DNA from: Myxococcales bacterium
Lineage (GTDB): Bacteria > Myxococcota > Myxococcia > Myxococcales > JAJYLH01
Direction: 5' to 3'
NCBI GenBank assembly: GCA_021787845.1
Contig: JAJYLH010000023.1
Span: forward strand, 1-64,000
Length of the DNA stretch: 64,000 bases
The notes under the pieces were generated by a model that was given only the letters and a program-made list of their open reading frames with translations, ran no database searches and was not told the DNA's origin. Position numbers and translations under genes: made by a program. Of this stretch, positions 33,348 to 40,795 are shown one piece after another; position 1 is the stretch's first letter, and each line of letters starts with the position of its first letter.

Positions 33348-34856
33348 ATGGAGCATCCCGCTTCTACGGACGACGCCTTCCGGGCGTGGTCCGAGAAAGT
33401 CTCCGAGCTGTACCACCGCGAGCTCGGGCTCAAGGTCACCGACCTGCCCGAGTTTGATCTCGACGAGGCCTTTGCCCTTCGGCTGACGCCGGAGAGCACC
33501 TTCGACGAGCTGGTCCTGGCGAGCCTCCGGCTCGGCCGGGCCCGCGCCCACTTTCGCCTGTTCGGCGGGCCGACGTCCTACCGACCGCTCTCGGCCGGGG
33601 AACTCGACGCAGACACCGCCGTCTTCACGTTGCGGGACTCCGCAGCCGAAACCTTTCATTCACCCTCACTCACGGAGACCCCTATGCCCAACTGGGTAGA
33701 TTTCACCGAGATCCGGCGACGGGTCTCCCTCGAAGACGTGCTCTTTCGCTTCTACGGCATCACCACCCTGAAGCGGGAAGGAGACAAGCTCATCGGGCCG
33801 TGCCCGGTGCATGGGGGCGATAGCCCCCGGGCGTTCCACGCCGACCTTGGCAAGAACGTCTGGCACTGCTTTTCCAAGTGCCAGGGCGGCGGCAACCAGC
33901 TCGACTTCGTGGCCAAGAAGGAAGGTATCAACATTAGGGAGGCGGCGCTCAAGCTCCAGGCGTTCTTTCAGACCGAAAGGAGCCACGGTGCCGGAACGCC
34001 GGCCGGTGTTTCGACACCGAAGACGACGACATCGGCGTCTACGCCGACCGACTCCCGGCCGGCAACCACCCGGCCTCCTCCAGTCGCGACGCCCGCAACC
34101 ACAGCCGCGCCATCGGTAACGGCGACCATGGTGTCGCCGACGCCAGCCCCGGTCGTGCCGGCAGCTCCACCTTCCCGGGCGACCGAGAGCGGCGAATCCA
34201 ACCCACCGCTGAACTTCACGCTCCAGCTCAAGGCCGACCACCCGCACCTCACGACCGACCGCGGCCTCAAGCCCGAGACGATCGCGGCGTTCGGCGTCGG
34301 CTACTGCCCGCGCGGAACACTGCGCGGTCAGATCGCGATCCCTATTCACGACGAGGACGGCGACCTGGTGGCGTACGCCGGCCGGCGACTGAAGCCCGCC
34401 GACATCCGCGAGCACGGCAAGTACACGTTCCCCAAGGGCTTCAAGAAGGCCAGGGTGCTCTACCGCTACCACGCCGCCAAGGCGAAGAAGGCCGAGGCCG
34501 GGCTCATCCTGGTCGAAGGTTTCTTCGCCGCGATGAAGCTCTACGAGGCTGGTCTCACCCAGACGCTGGCATCCATGGGTGTCGAGGTCTCGCCGTACCA
34601 GGCGAACCTCATCGCCGGTGCGAAGGACCTCACCGTCATCTTCGACGGCGACGAGGCCGGCTACGCCGGGGCGGACAAGATCCGAGAGCAACTCGGCAGC
34701 GTCCTGCCCGTCCGCATCATCCGGCTCCCCGCCGGCGTGAAACCCGACGACTGCCCACCGCGACTCATGCGCTGGCTCGTCAACGGGGTGCGCCAGCTCG
34801 ACCTCAGCGAGGTCAGCTACTCGCCGAGATTGTCAACCAGTACCGCTAGCGAATAG
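33348..34856 (+). CDS. CHC2-Toprim DNA primase with N-terminal accessory domain
   Basis: The 502-residue protein has three parts. Residues 8-65 match the preceding small protein. Residues 115-205 contain a CHC2 zinc finger (C152, H155, C174, C178). A Thr/Pro-rich linker (about 210-285) leads to a Toprim domain with LILVEGFFAAMKL (about 386) and VIFDGDEAG (about 430), the catalytic Glu and Asp-x-Asp. It should make primers for element replication or for the complementary strand after transfer. SD in a small hairpin (ACGCCT-GAGG-AGGCGT) precedes the ATG at 33348. An internal ATG at 33684 has its own ribosome site, so a shorter form could exist. Confidence 0.8.
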   Translation: MEHPASTDDAFRAWSEKVSELYHRELGLKVTDLPEFDLDEAFALRLTPESTFDELVLASLRLGRARAHFRLFGGPTSYRPLSAGELDADTAVFTLRDSAAETFHSPSLTETPMPNWVDFTEIRRRVSLEDVLFRFYGITTLKREGDKLIGPCPVHGGDSPRAFHADLGKNVWHCFSKCQGGGNQLDFVAKKEGINIREAALKLQAFFQTERSHGAGTPAGVSTPKTTTSASTPTDSRPATTRPPPVATPATTAAPSVTATMVSPTPAPVVPAAPPSRATESGESNPPLNFTLQLKADHPHLTTDRGLKPETIAAFGVGYCPRGTLRGQIAIPIHDEDGDLVAYAGRRLKPADIREHGKYTFPKGFKKARVLYRYHAAKAKKAEAGLILVEGFFAAMKLYEAGLTQTLASMGVEVSPYQANLIAGAKDLTVIFDGDEAGYAGADKIREQLGSVLPVRIIRLPAGVKPDDCPPRLMRWLVNGVRQLDLSEVSYSPRLSTSTASE

Positions 34857-34892
34857 CACTACCGCACCCGGTCGACATGGCGGACAGACGAG

Positions 34893-34911
34893 TCCCGACG
34901 TGAAGTCGGGA
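34893..34911 (+). promoter_or_regulatory. Stem-loop TCCCGAC...GTCGGGA
   Basis: A 7-bp perfect stem with loop GTGAA downstream of the primase. It could attenuate transcription, but no T-run follows. The stem matches those at 34992-35009 and 43516-43534. Confidence 0.45.
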
Positions 34912-34991
34912 TCTCGTCTGTCGGCCGTTGCATGTTCAGCAAGAGCCCTTCCGCCCACCACCCTGCTCGGCACGGCGCCGAGCGCATCGCC

Positions 34992-35009
34992 CCCCGACGT
35001 ATGTCGGGG
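34992..35009 (+). promoter_or_regulatory. Stem-loop CCCCGAC...GTCGGGG before a ribosome site
   Basis: A 7-bp perfect stem with loop GTAT lies 4 bp before AAGGAGG and 16 bp before the methyltransferase ATG. A similar stem precedes the ribosome site of the gene at 43548, so it may be a shared translational control element. Confidence 0.5.
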
Positions 35010-35025
35010 AAAAAGGAGGCACGTC

Positions 35026-35694
35026 ATGCAGTCGATCCTGTCGTTTCCGGAGCGCGGCCCCTGGGGCAAGGCCAGCTACCCGGGCAACTGCTCGGGCTAC
35101 GTTGTCAAGGAGCTGATCCAGTACTTTCGTCCGAAGAGCGTCGCCGACCCCTGTGAAGGGTCGGGCACCACGAAGGACGTGTGTGCCACTCTCCGGGTGC
35201 CCTACTGGGGGGCCGACCTCCGGGAGGGATTCGACCTCACGTCGACGCCCGTGTTCCAGGTCTGTCCGTTCGCTCCCGACCTCGTCATCCTGCACCCGCC
35301 CTACTTCCGCATCGTCCGCTACTCGGGCAAGGTGTGGGGAACCGCTCCTAACCCTCGCGACCTCTCGCAGGTGAACGAGTGGGAGGAGTACCTGTCCGGC
35401 CTCTTCAAGATGGTCGGGAACTGCGTCGGCTCGGTCGCGCCCGGCGGGAGGGTGGCGCTCATCATCGGGGACGTGAGGCAGCGCGGGAGCTACTACAGCG
35501 CTGCCGCCGAGGTGATCCACGCCTACCAGCCGGACCACGTGGAGGCGGTGCTTATCAAGGAGGAGCACCACGTCCGGTCGGACAAGACCACGTACACCGG
35601 CAACTTCATCCGCATCATGCACGAGTACGTCATCGTGCTCAGGGGGCGCCCGCTCACGGACGACGAGCGGCACGAGGCCGGCGATGGCCGCTGA
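35026..35694 (+). CDS. Orphan DNA methyltransferase-like protein
   Basis: The 222-residue class I methyltransferase has SAM motif ADPCEGSGTT (residues 40-49) and a catalytic motif HPPYF (90-94), in which His replaces the Asn or Asp of NPPY/DPPY. The rest (VNEWEEYLSGLFKMVG, GGRVALIIGD) resembles phage and mobile-element DNA adenine or cytosine methylases. There is no partner nuclease, so an antirestriction or regulatory role is plausible. The His substitution makes the modified base uncertain. The ATG at 35026 has a perfect AAGGAGG ribosome site. The stop overlaps the SprT-like start. Confidence 0.65.
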   Translation: MQSILSFPERGPWGKASYPGNCSGYVVKELIQYFRPKSVADPCEGSGTTKDVCATLRVPYWGADLREGFDLTSTPVFQVCPFAPDLVILHPPYFRIVRYSGKVWGTAPNPRDLSQVNEWEEYLSGLFKMVGNCVGSVAPGGRVALIIGDVRQRGSYYSAAAEVIHAYQPDHVEAVLIKEEHHVRSDKTTYTGNFIRIMHEYVIVLRGRPLTDDERHEAGDGR

Positions 35695-36370
35695 CGAAGC
35701 GGTCTCCCTCATCCTCGCTCTCGCGCGGATCTGGAAAGCCATCCAGGCGCGGCACCCCGGCGTCCCCGATGTGGTGCTCCTGCCGGCGCCGTCGCCGCAC
35801 CGCGATCACGCCGTGCTCGGCCACTTCGCTCCCCTCCGGTGGCGAACCGTCGAGGAGGACAGCCGGCGACGCCACGAAGTCGTGGTGGTCGCCGAACACC
35901 TGAACCGGAAGCCGGAGGACATCGTCGAGACCCTGCTCCACGAGGCGAGTCACGCCTTGAACTGCGAGAGGGGTATCAAGGACGCTTCTGCTAACCAGTA
36001 CCACAACCGCTCGTTCAAGGCCGCGGCCGAAGAGCTGGGGCTCACCGTCACGCAGGTGCCGAACTACGGCTTCGCCCTGACGACACTCCCGCCCGAGACC
36101 GCGAACCTCTACAAGGAGGAAACCGAGGACTTGAGGAAGGTCCTCATCCACCGCATCAGCCCGAAGCCGATGCCGCCAGGGGCCCCGACCGGGGTCCTGC
36201 CGGGCGGTTCGGCACCAACACTTCCCCCCGACCCCGGAGGAGGTGGCACGTCGCGTAGCCGTAAGGCCACGTGCCGGTGCCCGTTCATCATCCGGGTGTC
36301 GAAGTCGGTGATCGAGGCGACTGAGATCCGCTGCATGACCTGCGGCGAGATCTTCCGCCTCCCTGACTGA
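35684..36370 (+). CDS. SprT-like zinc metalloprotease with C-terminal zinc ribbon
   Basis: The 228-residue protein has LLHEASHALN (HExxH type, about residue 85) in a SprT-like domain (DIVETLLHEASHALNC). After a Pro-rich linker a C-terminal ribbon follows (CRCPFII...IRCMTCGEIF). SprT/Spartan proteins degrade proteins crosslinked to DNA, and mobile elements often carry small versions, possibly to remove relaxase-type adducts. It overlaps the methyltransferase by 11 bp. A strong stem-loop follows 8 bp after the stop. Confidence 0.65.
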   Translation: MAADEAVSLILALARIWKAIQARHPGVPDVVLLPAPSPHRDHAVLGHFAPLRWRTVEEDSRRRHEVVVVAEHLNRKPEDIVETLLHEASHALNCERGIKDASANQYHNRSFKAAAEELGLTVTQVPNYGFALTTLPPETANLYKEETEDLRKVLIHRISPKPMPPGAPTGVLPGGSAPTLPPDPGGGGTSRSRKATCRCPFIIRVSKSVIEATEIRCMTCGEIFRLPD

Positions 36371-36378
36371 ACCCTTGC

Positions 36379-36402
36379 CGGGAGCTACGAGAGTAGCTCC
36401 CG
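36379..36402 (+). terminator. Stem-loop after the SprT-like gene
   Basis: A 10-bp perfect stem, CGGGAGCTAC / GTAGCTCCCG with loop GAGA, is followed by cttctgtt. It is a likely terminator of the primase-methyltransferase-SprT unit. Confidence 0.6.
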
Positions 36403-36643
36403 CTTCTGTTCCTGCCCACCGAAAGGCATGCTGACCACCACCGCTGGCCATGTTGCTTACCGGCACCGGTACTACTCACCATACAAATGCGCACGACGGT
36501 TAATAGCACCGCTTGCGCTCACCACCTGCACTCGAACCCACTGCCTGACGCCGGTCAAGAACCGCCTCAGCCGCTCGGTGTCCAAACACCGAAGCGGCTG
36601 TGCTGCTGCCCGTCTCGGGAAAAACATCAGTCTTTTTCGGGTA
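36403..36643. other. Non-coding region with hairpin before the Xer element
   Basis: No gene seen. The main structure is a 13-bp stem with one bulge around AGCCGCT...AGCGGCT (36568-36600), loop CCAA. The left inverted repeat of the Xer-type element follows at 36644. Confidence 0.45.
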
Positions 36644-36657
36644 ATGCGCGTTTCACG
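36644..36657 (+). repeat. Left 14-bp inverted repeat of the Xer-type element
   Basis: ATGCGCGTTTCACG is the exact reverse complement of 37713-37726. It contains the stop codon of the recombinase gene (36653-36655). Flanking bases also match partly (GT before, AA after). Confidence 0.75.
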
Positions 36658-37663
36658 AAATCTCCGCCGCCGGCCCATCCGGCGGCTTTTTTGCTGAGAC
36701 GTGCGGTTTCCCTTCCCTTCGTGGCGATCGCCCCTTCGCCGCCTCCTGCCACGCCTGCCCGAACCGCTCGACGGCGAGCTTCCGCTCGGTGGTCGGCAGG
36801 TGGACGTAGCGCTCGGTCGTCGCGAGGGAGGCGTGCCCGAGCTGCTCCTGGACCACGGGGAGCGGGGTCGCGAGCTCGACGTACTCCGTCGCGCTCGAGT
36901 GCCGGAGGTCGTGAGGCGTGATCCGGCGGGACAGCCCCGCCAGCGTCGCGTACCGCGAAACCAGGTACTCGACCGTCCTGACCCGGAGCTGCTTACCTCT
37001 CGCCGAGAGGAAGAGATGCTGCTCGCCGGTAGGGACGCTGAGCTGCTTCCGCACGCTGAGCCACTGCTCGAGAGCTTCGGCCACCACGTCGTTGAAGTAG
37101 ACCGACAGGCGCTGGTCGCCCTTCGTCCTCACGGCGACGAACGCACGGCTGCCGAAGTCCACCTGCGGCACCGTGAGCGACACCACTTCCGCGACCCGGA
37201 GGGAGCAGTGCAGGAACACCTGGAGAATGGCCTTGTTGCGCGCAATCTGGCGCACCGGCGAGAACTTCTCGGCGGCCTCGACCAAGGCGAGCATCTCGCA
37301 GAGCGAGAGCGGTAGCCTCTCTCTCGTGGGCAACCGCCTCCTTTCGATGCCGTTCGTCGGGTTCGCGGTCACGACCTCCTCCTCAGCGAGGTACTGGAAG
37401 AAGGTGTGGAGCCCGGCCAGCCGCTGGTTCCACATCGCCTTCGACGCTGTCTCTTCGCTCGCCGCCCGCGACCGCAGGAAGTGAACCACGGTCTCGCGCC
37501 CTACCGCCGGCAGGTCGACACGCTCCTCCCGGAGGTAGGCGGCGAACTCGTGAGCGGTGTGCTCGTACCGGTCGGCTGTGGCCGGCGCGAGCATGAGCTC
37601 CAGGCGGAGGAAGTCTCTGAAGCCCGAGAGGTAGTCCGAAGGCATAGCGTGTGACGTGTCCAT
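36653..37663 (-). CDS. Xer-type tyrosine recombinase between inverted repeats
   Basis: The 336-residue recombinase has all catalytic residues: Arg in HCSLRVAEVVSL, Lys region in VRTKGDQ, HDLRHS, QLGHAS and the Tyr in TTERYVHL. The N-terminal SAM-like core-binding domain (FLRLELMLAPATADRYEH...) is complete, and size and form resemble XerC/D. The gene lies almost exactly between two perfect 14-bp inverted repeats (36644-36657 and 37713-37726), which suggests that it acts on them. The repeats contain (T)TATGCGC, similar to half of a dif site. It is not the island integrase, which lies at 49011. Confidence 0.85.
   Translation of the reverse strand: MDTSHAMPSDYLSGFRDFLRLELMLAPATADRYEHTAHEFAAYLREERVDLPAVGRETVVHFLRSRAASEETASKAMWNQRLAGLHTFFQYLAEEEVVTANPTNGIERRRLPTRERLPLSLCEMLALVEAAEKFSPVRQIARNKAILQVFLHCSLRVAEVVSLTVPQVDFGSRAFVAVRTKGDQRLSVYFNDVVAEALEQWLSVRKQLSVPTGEQHLFLSARGKQLRVRTVEYLVSRYATLAGLSRRITPHDLRHSSATEYVELATPLPVVQEQLGHASLATTERYVHLPTTERKLAVERFGQAWQEAAKGRSPRREGKPHVSAKKPPDGPAAEIS
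36666..36692 (+). terminator. Terminator inside the 3' end of the Xer gene (opposite strand)
   Basis: An 8-bp perfect stem, GCCGCCGG / CCGGCGGC with loop CCCAT, followed by six T. It would stop plus-strand transcription from running antisense into the recombinase gene. Confidence 0.6.
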
Positions 37664-37712
37664 GACGGTCGGAACCTAAGCAGGCTCGTGACGACCGGTC
37701 AACGGTATTTTA

Positions 37713-37726
37713 CGTGAAACGCGCAT
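37713..37726 (-). repeat. Right 14-bp inverted repeat of the Xer-type element
   Basis: CGTGAAACGCGCAT, exact reverse complement of 36644-36657, 50 bp upstream of the recombinase ATG. On the minus strand it reads TTATGCGCG, resembling a Xer half-site. Confidence 0.75.
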
Positions 37727-37780
37727 AACACGCAATGCGAAATGGGGACAAGTCCTCAGTCTTCGCAACGGAGACGGGCA

Positions 37781-38143
37781 ATGGCGATGGAGTGGACAGC
37801 GGAAGATCAGGAGAACTGGGACTACCTCGACAGCAAGTCCTACTCGGAGCGCTCGGCCGAGGAGGAGCTGGCCTACAAGGGTCTCTCGTCGAAACGGAAT
37901 TACCTCCATCAGACCATGATGGCCAAGAAGAAGGCGGCCATGGAAAAGGCCGGCCCCCTTCGCAAGCCGGCGATCGTCTGCATTCTGCTCGGCCTTGGAT
38001 CCTGCGTCGGCGGCGGCATGGCCTTCTCCAACAACGACAACGGCAGTGGCGGTTGGTTCATCCTGCTTGGGATCGGGCTGGTCATCCTGTCCGGCATCCT
38101 CAACGGCTTGAACCAGAAGATCATGGGTACCGACGAGGACTAG
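37781..38143 (+). CDS. Small two-helix membrane protein
   Basis: From the ATG at 37781 the 120-residue protein has an acidic N-terminus (MAMEWTAEDQENWDYLDSKSYSERSAEEELAYKG) and two hydrophobic helices: PAIVCILLGLGSCVGGGMAF and GWFILLGIGLVILSGIL. I do not recognise the family. It is the first of a run of small envelope-type genes (37.8-39.2 kb) and may belong to the element's surface or entry-exclusion functions; that is speculation. Confidence 0.5.
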   Translation: MAMEWTAEDQENWDYLDSKSYSERSAEEELAYKGLSSKRNYLHQTMMAKKKAAMEKAGPLRKPAIVCILLGLGSCVGGGMAFSNNDNGSGGWFILLGIGLVILSGILNGLNQKIMGTDED

Positions 38144-38149
38144 CGAGTC

Positions 38150-38308
38150 ATGGCTACCATTTGCTGTGAAGCCTCGGGGTGCTCACACACGAACGCCTCG
38201 GGACTCATGTTCTTTCAGTGCTCCCACTGCCGACGCTGGTGGTGTTCCCGCCACGGCCGGCAAGGCCAAAGGTGTCCGGGATGTCGGAAGGGATTTCTGT
38301 CGCGCTAG
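38150..38308 (+). CDS. 52-residue zinc-ribbon/treble-clef protein
   Basis: This short frame starts 6 bp after the preceding stop. It encodes a Cys/His-rich protein with C5, C6, C11, H13, C24, H26, C27, C32, H35, C42 and C45, ending with RCPGCRKGF. Two or more zinc sites are possible, as in AN1 or RING-like treble clefs. The dense, regularly placed metal ligands make chance unlikely. Function unknown; a DNA- or protein-binding role is plausible. Confidence 0.55.
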   Translation: MATICCEASGCSHTNASGLMFFQCSHCRRWWCSRHGRQGQRCPGCRKGFLSR

Positions 38309-38386
38309 AGCGATTCCACAGCGTCTCACCCTGGCCGTCATGGCGGCGGCCGTTTCCAGTGCGCCCGAGGGGCGCGGAGTAGCACC

Positions 38387-38860
38387 ATGAGCAGCGTACG
38401 TTCGTCTCTTCTTCTCGGCCTGGCCGTGGTTCTCACGGCCTGTGCCACCACGACCGGCGGCGCCAGCAGCACCCCGGCGTCTTCGTGTCCGCCGTCTGGC
38501 ACCGAGGTGTCCTTCGCCAAGATCATGAATCCGGGCTTTGCCGAGGACTACGTCGGGTGCAGCGTGACGACCAAGGCTGCCTTCGTCGCGACCGGTGCCG
38601 GCGCGTGGACCTTCCCCTTCTCGACGGACGACAAGGTGATCATCCGCGTCCTGCCGCCGGGCGTCGCCGGCTCGAAGAATCCGCTCTCCGGCGAGGTGCA
38701 GGCCAACTACGTGGCCCTGCCGAAGGAGGGGTCCGACGCCGTCTTCAACCTGAAGCCGGGCGACCTTGTGGAGCTGACCGGCGGCACCTACGTCAAGGAC
38801 TACGGCAACTTCAAGAACATCACCTTCATGGCGACGAGCATCGCGCCGGCGAACCAGTAG
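38387..38860 (+). CDS. Lipoprotein of unknown function
   Basis: The 157-residue protein has a lipoprotein signal (SSLLLGLAVVLTACAT) with the lipobox Cys at 19. The mature part starts with a low-complexity Ser/Thr stretch and continues with a small beta-rich domain (VSFAKIMNPGFAEDYVGCSVTTKAAFVATG... LKPGDLVELTGGTYVKDYGNFKNITFMA) resembling an OB-like fold. The family is not recognised. It is followed by another lipoprotein gene after 26 bp. Confidence 0.6.
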   Translation: MSSVRSSLLLGLAVVLTACATTTGGASSTPASSCPPSGTEVSFAKIMNPGFAEDYVGCSVTTKAAFVATGAGAWTFPFSTDDKVIIRVLPPGVAGSKNPLSGEVQANYVALPKEGSDAVFNLKPGDLVELTGGTYVKDYGNFKNITFMATSIAPANQ

Positions 38861-38886
38861 CCGAGCCCGGCGAGGAGGAGTGACCC

Positions 38887-39168
38887 ATGCGCAAGGCTCT
38901 GTTCAGCCTGGCAGCAGCTCTCATGTTCGGCCTCTCCGCCTGCGGGGGCAGTGGAGGCGGGGGTGGAGGAAGCGGCGGCGGCGGGAGCTCGACCAGCAGC
39001 GGCAGCGGCTCCGGCAGCGGCACGAGTTCGACGTGTGCTGAAGTGGTGGCCCGTTGCGGCAAGAGCTCGAACTGCGGCCAGATGGCCCAGGGTGGCATTG
39101 ACTCGAACCAGAGCGAGTCGTGGTGCGACCAGCTCAACCAGCAGTGCGCCACGGATTGCAGCCAGTAG
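38887..39168 (+). CDS. Small Gly/Ser-rich lipoprotein with Cys-rich tail
   Basis: The 93-residue protein has a signal with lipobox (LMFGLSACGG), then a Gly/Ser linker of about 30 residues, then a small domain with five Cys (TCAEVVARCGKSSNCGQMA...WCDQLNQQCATDCSQ), probably disulfide-bonded outside the cytoplasm. The ribosome site GAGGAGGAGTG is strong. Similar short lipoproteins are frequent in Myxococcota. Role unknown. Confidence 0.65.
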   Translation: MRKALFSLAAALMFGLSACGGSGGGGGGSGGGGSSTSSGSGSGSGTSSTCAEVVARCGKSSNCGQMAQGGIDSNQSESWCDQLNQQCATDCSQ

Positions 39169-39463
39169 CTACCCCCCCCCCGAACAGCGACGACGCCCGA
39201 CCGCTGACCATCGGCGGCCGGGCGCCAGCGCCTTTTCCCTCCCCCTCTCGCTCACTTCGCCCGGTGAATCGGGCACCTCGCAGCGCACGCGGGTGCCCAC
39301 CGGCGTTTAGCCGAAGTTGCGCTCGTGTTGACGACGTTATCGGCGTGTAAAATAACTCTCCCTGGTTAACCGTCTGCCTACGCCGCAATTAACAGTTGCC
39401 TTCGGCCGCTTGTCCCCGCGACCATGCCTCCTGGTTGGTGTTTGACCCCCGAGGAGGCGCGCC
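39169..39463. other. Intergenic region
   Basis: About 295 bases with a C-run after the lipoprotein stop, a GC-rich stretch and then an AT-richer part (gtaaaataactctccctgg) that probably contains the promoter of the next gene. No gene, RNA or clear terminator recognised. Confidence 0.4.
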
Positions 39464-39970
39464 ATGGCCCGAAAAGCGAAGACAGCGTATCCGCCGCTCC
39501 TCCGCGCGCGCAAGACACAAGTGGACGGTGACCGGCGCGACGACCGGGCGGAGGCGTTGACGGTCGTTCCTCGGGCGGCACCCGGCCTCGTGGCCGTCCG
39601 CGTCGGGTTTCCACCCGGCTTCCGGCTCAGCGGTGCCTCCGAACAGCTTTTTGACACCAGCCTGGCCGTGGCCGTTCGCGGCATCGGCCGCGTGATCGGC
39701 AAGCACGGCACGCCCGCCACTCGCTCAGGTGAACTCGTCTCTTTGAATGACCGGCCGGTGTTGGTCGTGGACTTCGTCGTCACGGATCTGGACGTCTTCC
39801 GCCGGCGAGTTTCGGACCTCGCCTTTGTGCTCGCCTGTGATGCCCTCATCCTCGAGGCGCCGACACGCTTCCTAGCCGAGAGCATCAGGCCCACGGACTA
39901 CGGCCCGGTCTCGCGGGATACGACCGAGGCGTATGAGTGGGTAGACGACTGCCTGCCGGAGGAACAGTGA
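39464..39970 (+). CDS. Hypothetical protein
   Basis: The 168-residue soluble protein starts at an ATG with a good ribosome site (GAGGAGG). It has a basic N-terminus (MARKAKTAYPPLLRARKTQ) and a mixed alpha/beta body (LVAVRVGFPPGFRLSGASEQLF...LVVDFVVTDLDVFRRRVSDLAFVL) without motifs I know. It is followed by the wHTH gene at 40019 and probably shares its transcript. Confidence 0.5.
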   Translation: MARKAKTAYPPLLRARKTQVDGDRRDDRAEALTVVPRAAPGLVAVRVGFPPGFRLSGASEQLFDTSLAVAVRGIGRVIGKHGTPATRSGELVSLNDRPVLVVDFVVTDLDVFRRRVSDLAFVLACDALILEAPTRFLAESIRPTDYGPVSRDTTEAYEWVDDCLPEEQ

Positions 39971-40018
39971 TGGAGACCTTGCTGGACCTACGGTGCCCCG
40001 TCGCCAAGGAGCCGCGCC

Positions 40019-40795
40019 ATGACAGCTAATCGACCGTTCACCTACCACCTCGGGCCGCGTCCACCGGGAATCCCTGAATTGTCGCTTGTCGACGTGGAGA
40101 CGATGGTGTTTGTTGCTCGTCATCCGTATGCGCTAGAGCGGCAGGTCGCGCGGGCTGTGCCGGCGGTCGGGAAAGAACGGATTCGGGAACTCGTGAGCCT
40201 TCGCCTTCTAGCGCCTGCCCAGATTGAGGGAAGTGCTGACCCGCTGTTTCATCTCACCGGCCACGGGCTGACTGCGCTGGGGTATCGTCTGCCGGAAACC
40301 GCCGCCCACTGCCCCCTCCATCCCCTAGCGCCCGACCCGAAGCGGCTCCTACGACACCTCACCAGAATTGACGCGAACCTCTACTGCCAGGAGTACGGTG
40401 AGAGGCACAAGACACCGCTCGTGGTCTGGTGGACACAGCCAGCCGACCTGCGGATGGCCTTCAACTTCCCGGCCAAGTTTGCGTTGCCGCTGGCGGTGGC
40501 GACGTTCTGGATGGGCGAGGAGCGGGAGTCCGTCGCGATCGACCTCCTACCACAGGACGAGTCGGCGCCGCGCGTCGTCTCCGGCCGACTGAAGACCTAC
40601 CGGGACTTGCTTGATCGGGGCAACCTCAGCGGACTCTGGCTCGTTTGCGAAAACAAAAAAACCCGCGAGGAAGTGCAGTCGCTCGCGGCTCACCACGGTC
40701 CCTCGCAGGGCCGGCTGCGGCTGCTTACGCTCGGCGAGCTGGCAGTGCTGGCGACAGGCGATTCAGCGGCGACGCGGACGAGGCGGCACGGGTGA
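40019..40795 (+). CDS. Winged-helix protein, weakly replication-relaxation-like
   Basis: The 258-residue protein has an N-terminal winged-helix region (ELSLVDVETMVFVARHPYALERQVARAV...LVSLRLLAPAQIEG) and a C-terminal alpha/beta domain ending LWLVCENKKTREEVQSLAAHHG. The order resembles the two replication-relaxation proteins of the island, but similarity is low. AAGGAG precedes the ATG. The 3' end overlaps the convergent gene by 33 bp. Confidence 0.45.
   Translation: MTANRPFTYHLGPRPPGIPELSLVDVETMVFVARHPYALERQVARAVPAVGKERIRELVSLRLLAPAQIEGSADPLFHLTGHGLTALGYRLPETAAHCPLHPLAPDPKRLLRHLTRIDANLYCQEYGERHKTPLVVWWTQPADLRMAFNFPAKFALPLAVATFWMGEERESVAIDLLPQDESAPRVVSGRLKTYRDLLDRGNLSGLWLVCENKKTREEVQSLAAHHGPSQGRLRLLTLGELAVLATGDSAATRTRRHG

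Noticed and set aside
36568-36600. An integron attC site before the Xer recombinase
   Set aside because: The hairpin lacks the paired R/L boxes with GTT core, and the recombinase is Xer-like rather than an integron integrase.
37711-37745. A complete dif site formed by the right inverted repeat and its flank
   Set aside because: One half (TTATGCGCG) fits, but the spacing to the second half (ATTTCGCAT) is about 4 bp rather than 6, so it is not a canonical dif.
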